Shown: positions 57,132 through 64,000 of the stretch, piece by piece
Numbering within the stretch: position 1 is the first letter of the stretch
Layout: the number at the start of each line of letters is the position of its first letter
From: Botrytis cinerea B05.10
Taxonomy: Eukaryota > Ascomycota > Leotiomycetes > Helotiales > Sclerotiniaceae
Assembly: GCF_000143535.2 (NCBI RefSeq)
Contig: NC_037324.1
Span: forward strand, 1,426,001 to 1,490,000
DNA: 64,000 bases
Direction of reading: 5' to 3'
Position numbers and translations under genes: made by a program
Notes under the pieces: generated by a model
The model's input: the letters and a program-made list of their open reading frames with translations, nothing else
What the model was told of the DNA's origin: nothing
Databases searched by the model: none

Positions 57132-58575
57132 GAAGCACTTCATTTTTTTTGATGATTTCGTGCATTTTTGGAGGTGCAAACTCTCCCTTGAAAATATTCT
57201 GCATTTTTTCCTTAGCATGTCTACTCGTGAGTGGGTAGAAGGGGGAGGGAAGAGAGGGAGAGGATAGTGAGATTATAGTGTAATCCGCTCCACACCTTTA
57301 GACAAGCCGAAGAAGACAAAGTTCAGACGTACAAAGTCGATTATCAGAAAATTAGATACACAGGAGACAACCCGAGGACAATAGTTTGAATGGATTTGAT
57401 GTGGGGAAGTGGATTTTTAACATATGGGGATTGTGGGGTCATGAAAGTCACTTCTAGTCTTGCGTTGCGGTCTATGAGCTAGTGTTTTTGTATTCGCTAT
57501 ATGTTCATCTTGGCTCTCGACCCTTTCAGGTTCGTAGAGGTCCTGCTCTGTGACGCGAAAATGATAGCACTCCTTTGATGTCGTCCTTCGTCTTCACACT
57601 AGAATTATCAGGTCCCAGCCCTTTTGAGAATATCAATCATATCAGCATCGTTGCCCTCTTCATTCCCTATTCTTCATCCTGTCATTCGACTCTACCATTC
57701 CCATCCAACCTCTCGCCCATTCTTGACAGAGTTTCCTCCACACTTCCCATCATCCATCACCATAATTCATTCAGTAACACTTGTGATTGGGATCCAAACA
57801 CTTTCCAGGCTGATCTTGCTGGTACGACTTATACTCTGGACAGGCTGCTACGTGACTGAGCTTCAGTTGGCTAAATTTTGGGCATTTCTCGATGGTACGC
57901 ATGCCAGCGTGTCCGCAGGCGAAGTGTGTTAACAAGCTTGAACACATAGTGAGGTGAGTTGAATTGAGATATTTGACGACTTGTTTGCGAGGGGATATGC
58001 CGGTCTTAGCGAAGTTGACGAGATGAATGAGACTTTTGCTTGGTGAAACGTACTTTGTAGGTGTTGATGTTTGAATTAGGGCTTGCCGACTTTGATGGAT
58101 TTTGGATCTTCGAGTTTTTGGAGATTAAAGGTTGGGACTCAGGAAGGGATTCCTGACTTTGATATAGAGATGGCTGAGGGAGGCAGCTGTATTCCATTTA
58201 GCACGGGAAATTGCAAATATTGAAGTGAATGTTTCTAGTTTCGAGTTTGATAATTAGTTTACATCTTCCTACGGCGTGCTGAGATTAGCAATAAGGAGTA
58301 TTGGAACGAGATAAAAAAAAATCTGTGAATCATCAATGGGTTGTCATTCACTTTTGTGCGGAGCTCCAAGCATCAAGGCAGCATTCTACAAAAGAGCGAG
58401 AACATTGATATTGACACCACATGTCTACAGAAATTGAAATGCAACGTTTTTGATTCTCTCTATCTCAAGGTCTCGCAGAAGAGGACGCTTCAACATACGA
58501 CTTTCAGCCACTAGTGCCAAAAGGCTCTCTGCATGATGGCTTAGAGCCCAAGACTACCATCTATTATATCTCCAT
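57132..58575. other. Intergenic, 1.4 kb
   Basis: 3' flank of tRNA-Thr (T-run at 57144-57151, a likely RNA polymerase III terminator). The overlapping open frames at 57575-57932 are CT-rich sequence without motif. No gene seen. Confidence 0.55.
57144..57151 (+). terminator. Poly-T terminator of tRNA-Thr
   Basis: A run of eight T starts 13 bases after the tRNA 3' end, the standard RNA polymerase III stop signal. Confidence 0.75.
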
Positions 58576-58854
58576 CTACCCCTTCTTCGCCAGCTTCTCG
58601 TCGGTCTCTCGTTGTGCTTCAGTTCCACCATCAATTCTATTACCATCAGGTCCTGACATTGTCGAGTTCCGTAGGTTTGATTCTTTATTTTGTTGATCGG
58701 ACACTAGTTTAAAGACCATGGGGGCATTGAGAAATGTCACTTGGTAGAACGGGCAAAGAGAAGGATTGCAGTTTGTCTGCTGCTGTTGAAGACATCCTTG
58801 TATTCTAATGGCTGTATGACCACATGGGAAATTCGTCCACTGTTCTATGCACAT
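58576..58854 (-). CDS. Small Cys-motif protein (MC...CGH type), paralogue 1
   Basis: Single exon of 92 residues with ATG in GCAGCAATG context. The N-terminus MCIEQWTNFPCGHTAIRIQG continues with C-x7-C-P/S-x2-C-P-F-Y-Q, a compact zinc-binding-like Cys/His pattern. The C-terminal half is polar and probably disordered (SGPDGNRIDGGTEAQRETDE). It aligns with the 68-residue frame at 59548-59754 at the same motif positions: MC, CG(H/D), RI-x-GC, C-x-P-x2-C and a (Y/F)Q end. Fungal genomes contain many small proteins starting MC with a CGH motif and no assigned function. Cytosolic by absence of a signal peptide. Short, so only moderately sure, but the sister copy raises confidence. Confidence 0.6.
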   Translation of the reverse strand: MCIEQWTNFPCGHTAIRIQGCLQQQQTNCNPSLCPFYQVTFLNAPMVFKLVSDQQNKESNLRNSTMSGPDGNRIDGGTEAQRETDEKLAKKG

Positions 58855-59547
58855 TGCTGCCGAATTTTGGAAGTAGTTTCAGTGACTTGAAGATTTAGGT
58901 CTCGGAGGCAGTGATGATTTTGTCTATGAGAAGGCTTGTGCAGTTGAAAGATAGAAATTCAGCGTGAAAGTCTCTTTTTATAGGAGGAAAAATTAATAGT
59001 TTCTTTGAAGCGGGGTTACAATTGATTCACAAGATTCTGGGTGAATGTATGTCAAGTTAAGCATCACATAACGCTAAAATTAACACTTTGTGTTTGGCGC
59101 CGGGCCAACTAGTTTTTAAACCAGAAAAAGATTCACACGAACAACACCACCGATGGACATTTCGTCATGTGAGTCACATGATGGGTTGTCTGGTATAAAC
59201 CGCCAATTTACATCGTTGTTTTAGATTTATTTCATGAAGATCATTTGTAGAGAAATACAAAATGATATCATGATATGATATTGCGATCTGAAAGGTCTTT
59301 CTCTTTCATCCTTTTATTTGAGTGATAGTTATCGGTTTATAAGCCGTGCTATATATGAATGATAAAGAAAGAACCGGTAGTGTATTATAGTGATAACAGA
59401 TTGTGACTCCATTTATCTTTAAATAAATCATGGCCAGACATTCCAGAGTATCCCCTGCCAGACATTTAATGGCTACGCCAACTAACACTTCGACCACCGT
59501 CCATAATCTTCCGTCAAAATTCCATTCTCACCCGTAGCTATATTCTT
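58855..59547. other. Spacer between the two Cys-motif paralogues
   Basis: Promoter side of paralogue 1 and 3' flank of paralogue 2. No gene seen. Confidence 0.55.
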
Positions 59548-59754
59548 TCAGGCAGACTGCTGACTTCTACAACGAAGACGACGACGACGTCCATCACTAC
59601 AGCCAGAGCAAACTCCAGGAATCTCCACCACCTGTATTTGAAACCGAGAGCAATTTGGAGGGCTACATCTTAGCTGTAGTTGTCCAATGCAGCCATAGAT
59701 ACGGAATGTGGCGTCTCCGCACCCCAAGTAAGCAGTGTTACGTTGTACACACAT
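59548..59754 (-). CDS. Small Cys-motif protein (MC...CGD type), paralogue 2
   Basis: Single exon of 68 residues. It begins MCVQRNTAYLGCGDATFRIY, then GC, an x7-spaced C, P-x2-C and FQ, matching paralogue 1 position for position but with CGD in place of CGH. The C-terminus is unrelated to paralogue 1 and contains CSGCSDGRRRRLRCRS, a second Cys pair with an Arg-rich patch. Same strand and about 0.7 kb from paralogue 1, so most simply a tandem duplicate that has diverged. The loss of the CGH histidine and the short length mean it could also be degenerating. No signal peptide. Confidence 0.55.
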   Translation of the reverse strand: MCVQRNTAYLGCGDATFRIYGCIGQLQLRCSPPNCSRFQIQVVEIPGVCSGCSDGRRRRLRCRSQQSA

Positions 59755-60780
59755 AATATAGTTGCGAAGTAACGTAAAGAGGTATCTGATTTTGAAACGG
59801 GGAAGGGTCGACGGAGATTGGTTTCTGTAATCTCTGAATAGCGAGTTTTGGTAGAGGTCTCCAACTAATGGTGCTGTGTTCGTAGAAAAACAGATTGTTT
59901 AGTTAGATGAAAAAATGAAAAACCAACAGATATTGGTGGACGTTGATAAAAGAAATTGGGTAGAGAAGTTTCTGTGATGGTAGATGCTAGAATATTTGCA
60001 GTATGTGTCTGTGAATACGAGAATTGAAGTGTACTCTGATTCAATGAGCATCTAGAAACGCCAAAGCCAAAGGATGATGGATATCTTAGTTACTTATACA
60101 CGATATCACTTCCTCAAATCAGGGCTGTTTTGTAGCAATTTATATTTTCTGTATTTATCCTCCTAGAACACTTTCTAGAACACTTTCGTAAACTGATAAT
60201 CAGAGGATGTGATTACTCAATTTATATTTGGATCTCAGTAGCTTTACTTTCGTTCCAAAATACCATTATCTTATCTTACTATGCCCAACACTCGAACTGA
60301 GTGCAACATGTGTGAAGAGCAAACTTCCAATATTTCAGGAAGTCGTAAAAATGGTCACTACCTAGTAGTTATGCTTGAATGCGGCGGCTATAGGCGGTTA
60401 GGAACGATGATCCCTGATGTGGTTCACAATGATTATTACTGTTTCTAATCTTGCCGCTTACTTTAAGTAAAAGCTCTCGGAGTAAACTGCTTCCGACCAG
60501 CCCCAGTTGAGTACAACGGGGCGTCGTCGCCAAGATACAAAAACGCAAAGCAGACTGTGCTTTATTGGTTGAACACGGTGAATGCCCAGGCGCTAATTGA
60601 GAAGCTGATGATAGTACTACGTTGCAATAATGGTATCACAACAGTTCTCGTCATCTTAAGTCATCTGCTACCACACTTCACACTTGGAGACGAGTTATTC
60701 TTGAATAAAGGCCCTTCTTTAAAGAACAGAGGTGAAGTGGTTATCGAAAAGCCATTTTTCATTATCAGGAAGCTTCCATC
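59755..60780. other. Divergent promoter region of paralogue 2 and the HET gene
   Basis: About 1 kb between the two starts. Contains a small direct repeat (TAGAACACTTTC twice, near 60165-60188). The open frame at 60557-60784 ends at the HET start codon and looks like its 5' leader. No gene seen. Confidence 0.55.
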
Positions 60781-62661
60781 ATGACAGAGGGAACACAGTT
60801 ATACCAGACTCTTGAAGCCTCCAGAAAGGAAGTAAGACTTGTCGCTTTGCTACCTGGAGACTTCTCTGACGATGTTCATTGCACATTGACGACAGTCTCC
60901 TTGATAGATGAGCCAGTCTATCAGGCTCTCTCGTATGTTTGGGGGAATCCGACAAGCAAGTGCGATATCATTCTTCAAGGCATCTCTTTTCCAGTGACCA
61001 CTAATTTGGAGTCTGCACTTCGGTATCTGAGGCATCGTGATCTACCAAGAGTTTTGTGGATTGACGCGATCTGTATCAACCAAGAAGATATACCTGAGCG
61101 TAACTCACAGGTCAAATATATGGGCACAATTTACTCAAAGTCGTCAATTGTTCTTGCGTGGTTAGGGGAACCAAAAACAAATAAATGCTTGAGTTCAAGT
61201 TTCACAGCTGGGTGGATGGACAAATTGGTACCGGAAGGAGATGATATTGACGAGGAAGGAGACAATGATTTGGTTTTCGATACATTCGAAATGATGTTGA
61301 AAGATCTCAATGCCCACTGGGACAGTGAAAACGATGACATCTCATTTTCAACTAAAAATTTGCGTGCAGGGGCCGGGGTCATCCGACTTTTCGAGAATCC
61401 TTGGTGGAGCCGAATGTGGACAGTCCAGGAGGCTCTCTTAGGGAAAGATACCCTCTTGATATCAGGAAGGAGAAGCATATCACAAGACAACCTATCCGCT
61501 ATTTTCAATAGTCAACTTGCACACTCCAGAGATGGTTGTAACCCACGCAAAAGTGGGTTTATCACAACTTCTTTTATGAAGATGAGATTTCTTCATGAGT
61601 ATCGAGATGGAAATTTATCAGGTAGTTTGGAAGGGCTTCTCAACATATTTGGGGAACGTCGTTGCTCAGACCCGCGAGATAAAATATACGGCCTGCTGGG
61701 CATTCTTGCTGCTGAGGACGCCAATTCAATCCATCCAGACTATAGCATTGATATTGACTTACTTTATGGAAGTACAGTAGTGGATATAATCAATAAGGTG
61801 CGGAATCTCGATGTTTTCAGCCAGTTGTGGCCAAAAAAGTGGCACTCCACGGGAATTTTGGCTGGTGAAGATGCGTCTTGGATTCGGGACTGGACAGCAG
61901 AAAGGCCCTCTCATGTTTTAGTAGATACTGTAAGCGCACGCCACAGATTGTTCCCCAAGTTTTCAGCCTCCGGCAAGAGTTCAGCCATAGTGAAAGAAAG
62001 TCAAAAATCAAAAATCGCACTACGTGGTATATTGTTGAACTCTCTTCAGGTTGTCGGTAAAGAGAACGATTTTGAGGTTGATAATGACGAAGAGATGGCA
62101 GCGATATATAGAGAGTGGAAGCAGGTGGCGCAGGAGGAGACCCAATTTGACCAGCCATATTCGAGTTCCTCGGGAACTACAACCTACTCGGATGCTCTCT
62201 CTCAAACATTCTGTATGTCAATAGCCACTGATTCATCCAAAAGCAATGATTCGGCAAGCGAGTATTATTACAGAAGAGTTCCGAACGATTTGCAAGCGCA
62301 CAAAAATTACCACTCATGGTGGGAATCGGAGATCGAAGGCACTCCTCGTCTTGGAGGAAAGCAGTTGTTGAACGCCGAGAACGCAAACTCTGATATAATT
62401 CGCTTCCATACTTTGGTTTACTTTGCTACTCATATGAGAAGATTCTTCATAGCCAAAGAACCCAGGTGGATAGGTCTTGTACCAATGGATGCGCAGATCA
62501 GCGATCAGATATTCTTACTTGAAGGCGGGAAAGTACCGTATATATTACGTCGGATTGGAGGTAGGGACGAATATAAAATAATTGGAGACTGCTATGTGCA
62601 TGGAATAATGGATGGAGAGGAATGGAATTCGGACAAGCTTCAGGATGTGATTTTGGTCTGA
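60781..62661 (+). CDS. Heterokaryon-incompatibility (HET) domain protein
   Basis: Single uninterrupted exon of 626 residues, ATG in CATCATGAC context. HET-domain landmarks are all present: YQALSYVWG (47-55), LRYLRHRDLPRVLWIDAICINQED (80-103, motif core WIDAICINQ) with the following RNSQV, and WWSRMWTVQEA (208-218). After the domain comes DPRDKIYGLLGI, typical of the long HET proteins often called HET-6/OR-type, and a C-terminal region with RRFFIAKEPRWIGLVP. HET proteins trigger cell death on contact with non-self partners or other stimuli; the partner here is unknown. No STAND or membrane domain is fused to it. Unlike the three pseudogenes in the window it has no internal stops, so it is probably functional. 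Confidence 0.93.
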   Translation: MTEGTQLYQTLEASRKEVRLVALLPGDFSDDVHCTLTTVSLIDEPVYQALSYVWGNPTSKCDIILQGISFPVTTNLESALRYLRHRDLPRVLWIDAICINQEDIPERNSQVKYMGTIYSKSSIVLAWLGEPKTNKCLSSSFTAGWMDKLVPEGDDIDEEGDNDLVFDTFEMMLKDLNAHWDSENDDISFSTKNLRAGAGVIRLFENPWWSRMWTVQEALLGKDTLLISGRRSISQDNLSAIFNSQLAHSRDGCNPRKSGFITTSFMKMRFLHEYRDGNLSGSLEGLLNIFGERRCSDPRDKIYGLLGILAAEDANSIHPDYSIDIDLLYGSTVVDIINKVRNLDVFSQLWPKKWHSTGILAGEDASWIRDWTAERPSHVLVDTVSARHRLFPKFSASGKSSAIVKESQKSKIALRGILLNSLQVVGKENDFEVDNDEEMAAIYREWKQVAQEETQFDQPYSSSSGTTTYSDALSQTFCMSIATDSSKSNDSASEYYYRRVPNDLQAHKNYHSWWESEIEGTPRLGGKQLLNAENANSDIIRFHTLVYFATHMRRFFIAKEPRWIGLVPMDAQISDQIFLLEGGKVPYILRRIGGRDEYKIIGDCYVHGIMDGEEWNSDKLQDVILV

Positions 62662-63782
62662 CCCAATCACTATACGTAACTATTGAAGATATATCTAGCC
62701 ACGCTCTCTTTGCCATGGCTCATTGATATTAAGACTGAATTTGCGCAGTATTCTAATCCTTATCATCATTATCGCTCCCCATAGAAAAATCCCAAGGCCA
62801 ATAGCATTTGAATTTATCCTCTTCTCCAACCAGATCCCATTTTGAGCTTTGCATGCGTCCCTGCACAAATCTCACAATCCTTGCAAACAATACATGGGAT
62901 CGGCGACTCTTGAACATAACCTGAGCCATCAAGACAAGATAGAAGCAAACAACCGCCTACATCATGCGGGGTAAATACGCAGACCAAATCTACTTGAATG
63001 CGCGGGACGTGTACCAGGAGAGTGGCATTTGTGGAGTAGTATTGTTTATGGATATGCAATGGCTATAGTACAACATAAATATCAGAGATGATGACAAGGA
63101 AGGTCTGAATAGGAGTGCTTTGGCTTTCTGTTGATAAAACGAGTGTAGAATATTTAATGTCCAGTAAACATTTCTTGGTCTTATCCAGATGTTTGAACAT
63201 TTATCCAACCATTCTTCCACTTGTATTTTTAGAGATACCGGCAAAATACTAGCTTTGCAGGAAAACCCCACGCCCATTCAACGACATCGAGATTGCGGTG
63301 CAACATAAGTCAGCAGAAAGGGGAGAGAAATGAAGATTATGCGTAAAAGGGGCCTTGCTCAGAGAGAAGAGCAAATGGGTATTTTTGGTCTCTAATGGAG
63401 ATCTCGTGGACAGAACTGATGAAGTGAAAGAAAAGGCTTCATGCCTCACGCCTGTGACACACGACACGCCCTGAACAATATCTCAATTCCCAACTGCTAT
63501 CTTGAGAGATCCCATCATTATCTCATCTCGTCAGGTGGTAAGACTTTATAGTCCTCACCCTTCATAATGCTATAGAACTCTTCACAACAAAGTTTGCACT
63601 AGGACACGACCTCTCCACCACATTTTGCTAAACGCCAAAGAAGAAGTTACGCCAGTATCACGTGATATTGCAAAATTCACCGCAAAACCAAGTGTCTAAA
63701 GCCGAGATGCTTGACAGTCTTCAAAAGTTATCAAGCTTTCCAGAACTTTTCAGGCTGAATTCTCTTTCAATACCCCAACGCC
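62662..63782. other. Intergenic, 1.1 kb
   Basis: 3' flank of the HET gene. An 81-codon minus frame at 62814-63059 ends with closely spaced cysteines (CIVCKDCEIC) but has little other support. No gene called. Confidence 0.5.
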
Positions 63783-63944
63783 TCACGCAACACAAATCTC
63801 CAAAAACGAGTCTCCACATGATCTTGCTGTACGCCCCCGGCTAATATCAGGGGCAACCTTGCCCACATTCCAAAAGAAATCCCCACTCACTAAATCAACA
63901 CCCGTCAATTCCATAATCTGCTCTCCGAATCCGGAATCGTCAAT
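63783..63944 (-). CDS. Possible last exon of a gene running off the right edge
   Basis: On the minus strand an acceptor-like ATTATCAG at 63945-63952 is followed by 53 well-composed codons (IDDSGFGEQIMELTGVDLVS, GDFFWNVGKVAPDISRGRT) ending in TGA at 63785-63783. The upstream frame is closed just before the acceptor, so this only makes sense as a terminal exon whose other exons lie beyond 64000. Family unknown. Low certainty. Confidence 0.35.
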   Translation of the reverse strand: MDDSGFGEQIMELTGVDLVSGDFFWNVGKVAPDISRGRTARSCGDSFLEICVA

Positions 63945-64000
63945 CTGATAATATCAATTTTATGGTATATTCCCGGCAAAAGTCAACTAGCGCAAATAAA

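Noticed and set aside
57575..57932. Overlapping plus-strand ORFs of 94 and 102 codons
   Set aside because: CT-rich sequence open in two frames at once, without domain or signal peptide.
62814..63059. Minus-strand 81-codon frame with CIVCKDCEIC near the end
   Set aside because: The Cys cluster is suggestive, but the rest lacks coding character and no paralogue is visible.
1..64000. CRISPR array, bacterial operon, rRNA gene or intact transposon
   Set aside because: No regularly spaced repeats, no ribosomal RNA signatures and no transposase or reverse transcriptase reading frames; the DNA is fungal nuclear sequence.

Overview
The window is nuclear DNA of a filamentous ascomycete. Genes are split by many short introns (mostly 48-110 nt) with GTRNGT donors, CTAAC/CTGAC-like branch sites and YAG acceptors; tRNA genes carry short introns; and the accessory content (HET, NACHT-ankyrin, small secreted proteins) is typical of Pezizomycotina. 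Protein style and gene content suggest Leotiomycetes, perhaps Sclerotiniaceae (Botrytis/Sclerotinia type). That placement is an inference, not a measured match.

Left part (1-20 kb): the 3' end of an unknown gene at the left edge; a small secreted eight-cysteine protein (3.3 kb); a CDK-like kinase (4.2-5.3 kb); a Syp1/FCHo endocytic F-BAR/muniscin gene (6.6-9.5 kb); a Gly/Ser/Asp/Tyr repeat protein (11.0-12.2 kb); the Bir1/survivin homologue (14.0-15.9 kb), convergent with mitochondrial dihydroorotate dehydrogenase (16.3-17.8 kb); and an unknown three-exon gene (19.2-20.2 kb).

Middle (20.9-44.2 kb): housekeeping genes alternate with decaying accessory genes. Intact: an SRPK-like kinase (24.4-26.5 kb), a CHIP/STUB1-type TPR/U-box ubiquitin ligase (28.7-29.9 kb), complex III subunit Qcr10 in six exons (30.5-31.4 kb), a Ser/Asn-rich protein (33.4-34.0 kb) and the ER glucosyltransferase Alg10 (34.9-36.9 kb). 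Three loci read as coding but are broken by in-frame stops and frame shifts: 20.9-23.9 kb, 37.3-38.5 kb and a NACHT-ankyrin gene at 39.4-44.2 kb.

Right part (44.7-64 kb): sparser and AT-richer. It holds an intron-containing tRNA-Asp, a small secreted protein with a Kex2-type site, a Gln-rich coiled-coil gene, a Zn2Cys6 transcription factor, an unknown two-exon gene, an intron-containing tRNA-Thr, two small diverged Cys-motif paralogues, an intact HET-domain gene and perhaps the end of another gene at the right edge.

The intact conserved genes serve unrelated housekeeping jobs (endocytosis, chromosome segregation, pyrimidine synthesis, respiration, N-glycosylation, protein quality control). 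I see no biosynthetic cluster and no convincing new multi-gene system. The observations most worth following are the decayed self/non-self type genes, the two small secreted proteins, the Cys-motif paralogue pair, and an in-phase intron inside the catalytic loop of the SRPK-like kinase. All exon models were built by eye from splice consensus and reading-frame continuity.
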